Positions 1 through 4,777 of a stretch of 5,657 bases of DNA are shown in pieces; the stretch's first letter is position 1, and every line of letters begins with the position of its first letter. This DNA comes from Chloroflexota bacterium (lineage in GTDB: Bacteria; Chloroflexota; Anaerolineae; Anaerolineales; UBA11579). Location of the stretch: contig DNGN01000197.1 of NCBI GenBank assembly GCA_003486225.1, positions 11,353 to 17,009 of the forward strand, in the 5' to 3' direction. Made by a program: the position numbers and the translations under genes. Under the pieces are notes generated by a model that saw only the letters and a program-made list of their open reading frames with translations, was not told the DNA's origin and did not search any database.

Positions 1-47
1 TGAAACACCCGGACCCGCAAGCCATCTGGCGGGGCGATCCGGATTAA
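1..47 (+). CDS. Partial C-terminal tail of a plus-strand gene (unidentified)
   Basis: The third forward frame reads 14 sense codons (KHPDPQAIWRGDPD) and then TAA at 45-47. The codons mostly end in G or C, like the real genes here, and the stop lies only three bases from the stop of the convergent gene at 51, which is a typical compact gene junction. Too little is present to name a product. The call rests on codon style and spacing alone, so a chance reading is possible. Confidence 0.4.
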   Translation, partial: KHPDPQAIWRGDPD

Positions 48-50
48 ACC

Positions 51-617
51 CTACACACTGCCATACAAATACCAGAACTTATCTGGCGAGAAACCAGCAG
101 ACAGCTCTGCCTGCCAGATAAAATGCCCTGGTTTAAAGATACTCTTCAGAAGATTATCAAACGCCTGCAGGTTGATCTGCTCATTGTGCGGCACATGATC
201 CGCCAGCAGCTCCATCTGCACCCGAGCCCGGACTTCATTGCGGTAATATGGAGCATTCTGGTAGCGGTCGCTCTTCAGTTCTTCGAGTGCCCGCATCCAT
301 TGGTTGAAGCGAGTCTGGTATTCCTGGCTGGCTTTTTCCTCCCAGTTTACCCGCCACTTGGCCTGGACAGCCTCAAGCCTGCCCTGCATGCCCACCAATT
401 CGCTTTCCTCGGCAGCGGTAAGCAGCCCTGCTTTCGAGTGCGCCACCAGGCGTCTTTCAGAAAGCAGCAGGTTGCCGATGGTCATTTTATTGAAAGGTTT
501 ACCCCCAGCAGGACGGCCAGTAACCGGCCAAAATAATTCTTTGGAGAGTAAATAATCCTCAATCTCTTCCAAGCCAATGCGAAGATATTCCAGGTCGTAA
601 CTACTGCTCTCTGCCAT
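51..617 (-). CDS. Conserved-looking hypothetical protein, 188 aa, mostly helical
   Basis: I do not recognise a named domain. The protein has no signal peptide or membrane segment, so it is probably cytoplasmic. It is rich in charged residues with long predicted helices: residues 8-27, an ERRLVAHSKAGLL stretch near 55-67, and an amphipathic region about 66-118 carrying several tryptophans. A basic YYRNEVRARVQMELL segment lies at 124-138 and an aromatic end at 165-186 (FIWQ, then FWYLYG). The recurring Trp and Tyr residues and the ELFWPVTGRP segment near 27-36 suggest a conserved fold, and similar proteins recur in Anaerolineae as I remember them. The frame is open six bases further to a TTG at 623, but I place the start at the ATG at 617 because AGAAAGG (626-632) lies 8 bases upstream. 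It follows the NTF2-like gene on the same strand after 53 bases, so co-transcription is possible. Confidence 0.75.
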   Translation of the reverse strand: MAESSSYDLEYLRIGLEEIEDYLLSKELFWPVTGRPAGGKPFNKMTIGNLLLSERRLVAHSKAGLLTAAEESELVGMQGRLEAVQAKWRVNWEEKASQEYQTRFNQWMRALEELKSDRYQNAPYYRNEVRARVQMELLADHVPHNEQINLQAFDNLLKSIFKPGHFIWQAELSAGFSPDKFWYLYGSV

Positions 618-625
618 CTCCAAAA

Positions 626-632
626 CCTTTCT
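626..632 (-). promoter_or_regulatory. Ribosome binding site deciding the ATG start at 617
   Basis: On the minus strand AGAAAGG sits 8 bases before the ATG at 617 but only 2 bases before the in-frame TTG at 623. The spacing favours the ATG. Confidence 0.5.
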
Positions 633-670
633 GAGCTTAAAACCTTGTTACCCCCATGACGGGCAGACGA

Positions 671-1189
671 CTAATTCCCGGTTGCCCGTTTCCAATCCTC
701 GATAAGTTTTTTCCAGCGCAGGGCATGCTCATGCCCATATTTGAAGACTCCTCTTGGAACCAGATCGTGGATTTCATCCGGGTAAAGATCCAGCGCCCAG
801 CGCACCACCTCGTTTACTGCCCGGTCGACCATCATCTCATCCTTGGGGGAGATCTGTGCCCGGATATGGCGGATTTTGTCATCCTCAAACTCAAACTTGA
901 TCGGTTCATAGCGGATCTGGTTGATGCCCACCACACCAAACCAGTCATTGGTTTCTGTGCCGGTGCATTCCAATCGCTGGTTGCGTACTTTAAAATCATT
1001 GAAGCCCAGCTGGCTGCGCATCACAGCATCCCACTCTTCCAACTCGCGAACCTTTTCCAGCCCTTCCCGCACCCACAGCCCGGTCATCCCAAAGCGGATT
1101 TTCGGTGAAAAATAGCTCAACGCGGCCTCAACATCATGAGCATTATGAGCTTCCATATAAGCCAGTACGATCTCTTTTTCTGATTTCAC
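671..1189 (-). CDS. NTF2/SnoaL-like family protein with C-terminal helical extension, 172 aa
   Basis: Residues 1-115 (counted from the GTG start) follow the NTF2-like cone fold: an N-terminal helix EIVLAYMEAHNAHDVEAAL (6-24), the strand SPKIRFGMTG, a helical middle, then alternating strands ending in FEFEDDKIRHIRAQISP (99-115). The AHNAHDVEAALSYFSP pattern is the usual start of SnoaL-like polyketide cyclase/ketosteroid-isomerase relatives. Such proteins may be enzymes or only bind small molecules, and the substrate cannot be told here. About 57 further residues, rich in charge and tryptophan, extend beyond the usual domain end. The open frame continues to an ATG at 1228, but a strong GAGGAG lies 6 bases before the GTG at 1187-1189, and the upstream residues (MQYIVIRMREESL) do not belong to the fold. 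It is the first gene of a possible two-gene minus-strand unit with the hypothetical gene ending at 51. Confidence 0.75.
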   Translation of the reverse strand: MKSEKEIVLAYMEAHNAHDVEAALSYFSPKIRFGMTGLWVREGLEKVRELEEWDAVMRSQLGFNDFKVRNQRLECTGTETNDWFGVVGINQIRYEPIKFEFEDDKIRHIRAQISPKDEMMVDRAVNEVVRWALDLYPDEIHDLVPRGVFKYGHEHALRWKKLIEDWKRATGN

Positions 1190-1195
1190 TAGAGA

Positions 1196-1201
1196 CTCCT
1201 C
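1196..1201 (-). promoter_or_regulatory. Strong Shine-Dalgarno (GAGGAG) setting a GTG start
   Basis: GAGGAG on the minus strand is separated by TCTCTA (6 bases) from the GTG at 1189. The alternative in-frame ATGs at 1207 and 1228 lack comparable sites: the ATG at 1207 overlaps the region just before this motif, and the one at 1228 has only a weak GGGA. Confidence 0.75.
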
Positions 1202-1241
1202 ACGCATTCTAATGACTATGTATTGCATCTATCCCATGACC

Positions 1242-1247
1242 ATTATC
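1242..1247 (-). promoter_or_regulatory. Candidate -10 box for the NTF2-like gene
   Basis: GATAAT on the minus strand matches TATAAT at five of six bases and would give a leader of about 45 bases before the GTG start. I find no good -35 hexamer at 16-18 bases. A second candidate, TAGAAT at 1206-1211, also matches five of six but lies only 4 bases from the Shine-Dalgarno sequence. Confidence 0.25.
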
Positions 1248-1322
1248 TCACATTTCCTTCATCCTAAGCAGACATTTGCCTTGCCTTTGCCCGCAACAGG
1301 GTGGAATCCACAGAAAACTATG

Positions 1323-1348
1323 CAGCCTGCCAGAGATCAGCCAGGCTG
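1323..1348. repeat. Perfect 7-bp inverted repeat (possible operator or hairpin)
   Basis: CAGCCTG at 1323-1329 and CAGGCTG at 1342-1348 are exact inverted copies separated by 12 bases. The centre-to-centre spacing of 19 bases is near two helical turns, which would suit a dimeric DNA-binding protein. No T-run follows, so it is not an intrinsic terminator. Its role is unknown and a chance occurrence is possible. Confidence 0.3.
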
Positions 1349-1386
1349 AGGACTGGCGTATGCTGGCCAACCTGAACAAATTTCAG

Positions 1387-1392
1387 TATGAT
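1387..1392 (+). promoter_or_regulatory. Candidate -10 box for the pterin dehydratase gene
   Basis: TATGAT matches the TATAAT consensus at five of six bases. A weak -35-like TGGCCA (four of six) lies at 1364-1369 with 17-base spacing. Transcription from here would give a leader of about 65-70 bases. Confidence 0.3.
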
Positions 1393-1466
1393 AGAAACAA
1401 CATGATCCAAGTCGGGACCCTGACCGGCAATTCTATTTTGCTCAAACTAACTTTTGGGAGGCTCGG

Positions 1467-1814
1467 ATGAAACTCACAGAAATGGACTGCATCCCCTGCC
1501 GCGGGGGGCAGCCCAAACTCTCCCAGCCAGAGATCGACAGCCTGCTGCTCCAGGTGGAAGGTTGGCAAGTGATCGCCCATGACGGCGTCCAGCAGATCAG
1601 CCGGCGCTACAAATTCAAAAACTTTGCCCTTGCCCTGGACTTTGCCAACGCGGTGGGAAGGCTGGCGGAGCAGCAAAACCATCATCCCGCACTGCTGGTG
1701 GAATGGGGGCAGGTCACGGTTCGCTGGTGGACGCATGTCATCGGCGGGCTGCACCAGAATGATTTCATCTCAGCCGCGAAGACCGACCACATCTTCCACA
1801 ATGACACTACATGA
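1467..1814 (+). CDS. Pterin-4a-carbinolamine dehydratase (PCD/DCoH, PhhB-type), 115 aa
   Basis: The enzyme dehydrates 4a-hydroxytetrahydropterin to quinonoid dihydropterin, recycling the pterin cofactor of aromatic amino acid hydroxylases. The family signature is complete: E68, H72-H73-P74, W80, V83, T89-H90, then GGL at 93-95 and D99, with spacing matching the classic HHP...VYNRVTITLSTH...GGL...ND pattern. The histidines are the known catalytic residues of the family. The length is normal (about 100-115 aa). The N-terminus carries CIPCRGG (C8, C11), as in a common bacterial subgroup. The start is well supported: GGGAGG lies 5 bases before the ATG. No phenylalanine hydroxylase or pterin gene is in the window, so the partner pathway is not shown; orphan members of this family (COG2154) have been linked to other pterin roles, including molybdopterin metabolism. 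Confidence 0.95.
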   Translation: MKLTEMDCIPCRGGQPKLSQPEIDSLLLQVEGWQVIAHDGVQQISRRYKFKNFALALDFANAVGRLAEQQNHHPALLVEWGQVTVRWWTHVIGGLHQNDFISAAKTDHIFHNDTT

Positions 1815-1855
1815 CTGGATGCGGGGCAGGGTGATGCGCCACTGGTACTCATTAA

Positions 1856-1868
1856 CCATTCTGAATGG
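1856..1868 (+). terminator. Weak hairpin downstream of the pterin dehydratase gene
   Basis: CCATT-CTG-AATGG forms a perfect 5-bp stem with a 3-base loop 42 bases after the stop codon. The stem is AT-containing and has no T-run behind it, so termination is doubtful. It is the only compact hairpin I find between the two genes apart from the one at 1914-1932. Confidence 0.2.
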
Positions 1869-1913
1869 GGTGCACCTTCGATTACTATAGATAAGATCCT
1901 TCATATATGGTCA

Positions 1914-1932
1914 ACTGAAAGAGGCGTTCAGT
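1914..1932 (+). promoter_or_regulatory. Inverted repeat with the Shine-Dalgarno in its loop, abutting the ATG
   Basis: ACTGAA (1914-1919) and TTCAGT (1927-1932) are exact inverted copies flanking AGAGGCG. The Shine-Dalgarno AGAGG (1920-1924) therefore lies in the 7-base loop and the stem ends directly at the ATG at 1933. In RNA this could hold the start codon region next to a structured element or bring the site to the right distance from the ATG; as DNA it could be an operator. The stem is short and mostly A-T, so stability is modest. Confidence 0.4.
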
Positions 1933-2826
1933 ATGAAATCTAACCGAATCAATTTCATCTTCCTGAGCCTATATTTTCTCAGCCTGGTCCTCCTGGCCTG
2001 CAACCTGAGCACGGTGATGCAGGCCCCCACCCCAGACCTGGTGGCCACCTCGGTGCATCAGACCGCCTCGGCACTGCTGGCGCAGGCAGAGCAGACCAAC
2101 ATTTTCCCCGAACCCACGCTCCTCATCCCATCCCATACCCCGGAGGAAATGGTTCAGCCAACCGGGAGCCCAACCCCATCCCCGAGTGTGGAACCCACCG
2201 CTTCCCCAACGGTCGAGGACAACCGCATCTTGTTTGCCCCAGGCACTACCTTTGCCACCGTGCGCGGAGAGGTTCAGGAGAACACCCCCAGGGAATATGT
2301 CTTGCAGGTCAGTCAAGGGCAGATGCTCTCGCTGTTCATCGAGTCGGGGGGCAAAACCCCGGCACTGGCGATCTCTGGCGCTGATGGCAAAGAGATCCTC
2401 TCGGCTGCCAGCGGCTATACCTGGTACCTGACAAGGATCACCAAAACCCAGGACTATATCGTCACCGTGGTTCCGGCAGGCAAGTCAGCCGACTTTATCC
2501 TGCACGTGGCCACTCCCATCGACGTCAATTTTGATTCCGGTGCCACCGCCAAAACTTTTCAGGGAATGATCGCAGCCGACGATATTGTCGAATTCCGGGC
2601 TTACGCCGTAAAAGGGCAGAAAGCCAGGGTCACGCTCAACTCGATCAGCGGTCAGGCCTCGCTGCACATCTATGGTCTCCTGGACCTGGTCAATTATGTG
2701 GAGCGCAAGTCAGGGTCCACCACATGGGAGGCCCTTCTGACGGAAAGCCAGAACTATATCATCAAGGTGTTGGCCAACGACTACCCGACAGAGTTCACGC
2801 TTGAAATTGAATTCCTCAACCCATAA
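1933..2826 (+). CDS. Lipoprotein with Pro/Thr-rich linker and two tandem PPC-like beta-sandwich domains, 297 aa
   Basis: A signal peptide (KSNR, then a hydrophobic stretch 8-22) ends in the lipobox LLAC, with C23 as the lipidated cysteine, so the protein is exported and membrane-anchored. Residues about 30-95 form a low-complexity linker with repeated PT, SP and PS steps. Two similar domains follow, at about 98-195 and 196-297. Each begins with an F-x-G/S-G-T/A pattern, then a G, an acidic residue before an aromatic strand (EYVLQV; EFRAYAV), a QGQ/KGQ turn (128-130; 227-229), a long middle with one Trp (W164; W265), and a Q-D/N-Y-I-V/I strand (QDYIV 173-177; QNYII 273-277), closing with F-I/T-L (188-190; 288-290). 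This matches the PPC-type (bacterial pre-peptidase C-terminal) beta-sandwich found in many exported proteins, usually for binding or folding. No catalytic domain is visible, so a binding or surface role is inferred. AGAGG lies 8 bases before the ATG. Confidence 0.85.
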   Translation: MKSNRINFIFLSLYFLSLVLLACNLSTVMQAPTPDLVATSVHQTASALLAQAEQTNIFPEPTLLIPSHTPEEMVQPTGSPTPSPSVEPTASPTVEDNRILFAPGTTFATVRGEVQENTPREYVLQVSQGQMLSLFIESGGKTPALAISGADGKEILSAASGYTWYLTRITKTQDYIVTVVPAGKSADFILHVATPIDVNFDSGATAKTFQGMIAADDIVEFRAYAVKGQKARVTLNSISGQASLHIYGLLDLVNYVERKSGSTTWEALLTESQNYIIKVLANDYPTEFTLEIEFLNP

Positions 2827-2863
2827 CCTGCCAAATTCCCACAGCAGCACGAAAAAGGCATGA

Positions 2864-2869
2864 TAAAAT
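2864..2869 (+). promoter_or_regulatory. Candidate -10 box for the deaminase gene
   Basis: TAAAAT, preceded by TGA, matches the -10 consensus at five of six bases. It would start a transcript about 27 bases before the ATG, leaving room for the GAGGA Shine-Dalgarno at 2892-2896. No clear -35 is seen. Confidence 0.4.
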
Positions 2870-2902
2870 CAGGCCATTATTTTCAATCTGCGAGGATTTC
2901 AC

Positions 2903-3325
2903 ATGCGTCCAACTTGGGATAGTTACTTTATTAATATCGCCTTGGCAGTGGCAGAACGCAGCACCTGCGACCGGGCCCACGTTGGGGCCGTGCTGGTGCG
3001 AGACAAACGCATCCTGACCACCGGATTTAACGGCTCCCCCAGCGGCCTTCCGCACTGCGACACAGATGGGCACCTGCTGATCGACGGGCACTGCGTGCGC
3101 ACCATCCACGCTGAAACCAATGCCATCATCCAGGCCGCCCTGCACGGCGTCTCGACCAACGGGGCGACCTGCTATGTCACGCATTTTCCGTGCATCAACT
3201 GCACCAAAACCCTGATCAACGCCGGCATTAGCGAAATCGCTTACCTGAACGACTACCGCATTGACGAACACGCCCTGCAATTTCTGAACAGCGTTGGGGT
3301 GACCTTGAAACAGATCTCAGCCTGA
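2903..3325 (+). CDS. dCMP deaminase-family zinc enzyme (ComEB-like), 140 aa
   Basis: The family deaminates deoxycytidylate to dUMP, feeding thymidylate synthesis in the cytoplasm. The zinc-binding deaminase signature is complete: H69-A70-E71 with E71 as the proton shuttle, and P96-C97-x-x-C100, which together give the His and two Cys zinc ligands. The features that separate dCMP deaminases from cytidine and guanine deaminases are present: W5 and the early helix, CDRAHVGAVLV (22-32), GFNGSPSGLPHC (41-52) and the GHCVRTIHAE run (62-71). The cysteines at 22 and 52 and the nearby histidines may hold a second structural zinc, as in some characterised members. The length is normal. GAGGA sits 6 bases before the ATG. 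It has its own likely promoter 76 bases after the lipoprotein gene and ends 47 bases from the convergent lipoprotein gene. Related cytidine-type substrates cannot be excluded. Confidence 0.9.
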   Translation: MRPTWDSYFINIALAVAERSTCDRAHVGAVLVRDKRILTTGFNGSPSGLPHCDTDGHLLIDGHCVRTIHAETNAIIQAALHGVSTNGATCYVTHFPCINCTKTLINAGISEIAYLNDYRIDEHALQFLNSVGVTLKQISA

Positions 3326-3372
3326 CCTGCTCCCTGCCCAACCGGCCTGAACCTGCCAGCAAGAAATTTAGG

Positions 3373-3963
3373 TTAATGGCCCTCCACACCAATCTCATCT
3401 GAAAAGACTGGCGAGAGCATACCGCTTTCATCCCGGTACTGCACATGCACCCAAAACGTGGTCCAGTTGGTAGCAACCAGGACCGAAAACACGCGCTCCG
3501 GCCTGAACGGCTCCCAGGGTTGGTCAGCAAGCTCGGCTCCGGTACCCAAGGGTGGGCCGGCCAACACCCGCATCTCGACCACCTCACCTTCCAGGCTGAA
3601 AGCGTTAAACTGCACATCAACCTCAAGGGTATCTCCGGCGTTGCCGCCAACACAGCATCCCCCGCCATGGATCAGTACAGACCCGTCCACCGGCTGGTAC
3701 GGCGTGAGGGTTGGCCCGTCTTGCGGAACGCCAAATCCGCCTTGTACCCCGGCAGGCGAACGCGTCGCCAGGGCGACAATCATTTCCTGCTGAGCCATTA
3801 TCTGGGTCGACTGGTAGCTGATCCATTCCTCCTGCTGGGAAACCTGGGTTTCCAGCGCTTCTACGGTCGCTCCCAAGTCAGATTGTCCCGCCGTTGCCGT
3901 GCAGCCAGCCAACAGGGCGACCAACACTATCCCCAAAACCCCCGATTGCTTTTGAACACACAT
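3373..3963 (-). CDS. Small lipoprotein with coiled coil and C-terminal beta domain, 196 aa
   Basis: The N-terminus is a lipoprotein signal: K5, a hydrophobic stretch 9-19, then lipobox LLAGC with C21 as the lipidated residue. Residues about 28-68 are polar with a heptad-like pattern (ATVEALETQVSQQEEW and on), which suggests a coiled coil and oligomerisation. A Gly/Pro-rich linker (70-92) leads to a C-terminal domain (about 93-196) with alternating strands, an unusual GGGCCVGG turn (C103-C104), W150 and the WVHVQYRDESGMLSPVFSDEI stretch near 171-191, which resembles the last strands of fibronectin/Ig-like domains. I know no function for it. It is coupled to the creatininase-family gene: that gene's TGA and this ATG are separated by one base, and AGGAG (3970-3974), 6 bases before this ATG, lies inside the upstream coding end. 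Confidence 0.85.
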   Translation of the reverse strand: MCVQKQSGVLGIVLVALLAGCTATAGQSDLGATVEALETQVSQQEEWISYQSTQIMAQQEMIVALATRSPAGVQGGFGVPQDGPTLTPYQPVDGSVLIHGGGCCVGGNAGDTLEVDVQFNAFSLEGEVVEMRVLAGPPLGTGAELADQPWEPFRPERVFSVLVATNWTTFWVHVQYRDESGMLSPVFSDEIGVEGH

Positions 3964-3964
3964 A

Positions 3965-4654
3965 TCACGCTCCTAATCGTTCCAACAATTCGACAACCTC
4001 TTGCAAGCAGGCATCAAAGATCTCATCCATCAGTGCATCCGGTGCCTGGTAATGCCCGCCAAATGAACCGTCTCCAAAATGCTGGCGCATCTTTTTGGCC
4101 TGACTGCTGGGGGCTGGCCCGGGGCTCGGCTTTTCGCCCGGCGGCAGGTCGGTGACGCGGGTAAAGGGGAAAGACTCCGACCAGTTGGCATGATCGGGAG
4201 CATACCCGTGCCTGGCAGCAATTTCCTTGACCACCGGCGCGATCCACCAATCGTACCAGTAGGACCGCATCTCGGGCAGCTGGTTGGCCAGTTCACCCAG
4301 CACAGATTTTGCACCCAGGTTACCCCCGTGCCCGTTGAGGATGAGGAACTTGCGGAACCCCTGGTAGTAAGCGGACTGCAGCATATCTTCCAGCACAGCC
4401 ATCAGGGTGGTCATGCGCAGGCTGATAGTGCCCGGATAAGCCAAAAAATAAGGGGAGTTGCCGTAAGGCATCGGGGGTGCCACCAGCACGCCCGTCTGCT
4501 CGGAAGCCGCCTCGGCCAAAGTCTGCGGGATCAGGATATCAGTCAGCAGGCTCAGGTACCCATGCTGTTCGGTGGCCCCGATCAGCACGATCAGGCGGTC
4601 ATCTTCCGCCAGATAGGCTTCGACCTGCATCCAGTTCAATTCGGCAAAGTTCAT
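3965..4654 (-). CDS. Creatininase-family amidohydrolase, 229 aa
   Basis: The family (PF02633) hydrolyses cyclic or linear amides using two metal ions; members include creatininase, the FAPy deformylase of archaeal flavin synthesis and the MftE peptidase. Family motifs appear in order: GATEQHG (26-32) with likely ligands E29 and H31, D39 after LLT, YGNS (64-67), YPGTISL (73-79), NGHGGN (107-112) with H109, and DHANWSES (154-161), which corresponds to the HAG..ET motif, with E160. All expected metal ligands are therefore present and the enzyme is probably active. Deviations are PYF (68-70) where an acidic residue and a histidine are common, and a Pro-rich loop PPGEKPSPGPAPSS (171-184). No signal peptide, so cytoplasmic. 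The start is supported by GGAGG (4661-4665), 6 bases before the ATG. No mycofactocin or creatine-pathway genes are in the window, so the substrate is unknown. Confidence 0.9.
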   Translation of the reverse strand: MNFAELNWMQVEAYLAEDDRLIVLIGATEQHGYLSLLTDILIPQTLAEAASEQTGVLVAPPMPYGNSPYFLAYPGTISLRMTTLMAVLEDMLQSAYYQGFRKFLILNGHGGNLGAKSVLGELANQLPEMRSYWYDWWIAPVVKEIAARHGYAPDHANWSESFPFTRVTDLPPGEKPSPGPAPSSQAKKMRQHFGDGSFGGHYQAPDALMDEIFDACLQEVVELLERLGA

Positions 4655-4684
4655 GGCTGCCCTCCATTGGTCAGGTTATAAATA

Positions 4685-4690
4685 ATTATA
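4685..4690 (-). promoter_or_regulatory. Candidate -10 box (perfect TATAAT) for the creatininase/lipoprotein operon
   Basis: The minus strand reads TATAAT exactly, within an AT-rich stretch (4676-4692). It would start transcription near 4678, about 24 bases before the ATG, with GGAGG in between. The best -35-like sequence (TGGATA, four of six) is spaced too far, about 20 bases, so activator help or a weak -35 is possible. Confidence 0.45.
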
Positions 4691-4755
4691 TGCTGAGTTA
4701 GATCATCCTGTATCCACACTAAGCTGGCTCTTAATTTTTTTCCAGCACTCTCCAG

Positions 4756-4761
4756 TACAAT
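4756..4761 (+). promoter_or_regulatory. Candidate -10 box for the methyltransferase gene
   Basis: TACAAT matches the consensus at five of six bases. A start about 7 bases downstream would fall at the Shine-Dalgarno (4768-4772), giving a leader of only about 10 bases. The -35 region is a T-rich stretch (4731-4741) with no clear hexamer. Confidence 0.3.
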
Positions 4762-4767
4762 GGACAC

Positions 4768-4772
4768 AGGAG
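4768..4772 (+). promoter_or_regulatory. Shine-Dalgarno (AGGAG) deciding the methyltransferase start at 4778
   Basis: AGGAG is 5 bases before the ATG at 4778. The earlier in-frame ATG at 4760 would place this site inside the gene and has no upstream site of its own; it also overlaps the candidate -10 box. Confidence 0.75.
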
Positions 4773-4777
4773 CAAAA

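Larger units (their letters stand above)
1190..1466. other. Divergent intergenic region between NTF2-like gene and pterin dehydratase gene
   Basis: This 277-base gap must hold promoters for both divergent genes. It contains the GATAAT candidate for the left gene, a TATGAT candidate for the right gene, and a perfect 7-base inverted repeat at 1323-1348. A short forward open frame crosses 1276-1470, but its sequence is unremarkable and it has no ribosome binding site that I can see. I find no RNA gene or repeat family here. Confidence 0.6.

Noticed and set aside
656..1108. 150-codon plus-strand open frame
   Set aside because: It is antisense to the NTF2-like gene and has no ribosome binding site or family motif.
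1276..1470. 64-codon plus-strand frame overlapping the pterin dehydratase start by four bases
   Set aside because: The overlap resembles coupling, but there is no Shine-Dalgarno before its ATG, the peptide looks random, and a promoter candidate lies inside it.
2816..3280. 154-codon minus-strand open frame
   Set aside because: It is antisense to the deaminase, which carries the complete zinc motif.
3326..3372. Bidirectional terminator between the convergent deaminase and lipoprotein genes
   Set aside because: I looked for a hairpin in the 47-base gap and found only 3-5 bp pairings without a T-run.
3445..4155. 236-codon plus-strand open frame
   Set aside because: It runs antisense to the lipoprotein and the end of the hydrolase, both well supported; the peptide is rich in Arg, Pro, His and Gly with no recognisable motif.
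3965..4654. Creatininase-family gene as mycofactocin MftE
   Set aside because: No radical SAM maturase, MftA precursor or glycosyltransferase gene is nearby; only family-level assignment is justified.
4079..4681. 200-codon plus-strand open frame
   Set aside because: It is antisense to the creatininase-family gene, whose metal motifs are intact.
4735..4741. T-run as a possible intrinsic terminator
   Set aside because: No GC-rich stem precedes it on the plus strand, and it lies in a divergent promoter region where no terminator is expected.
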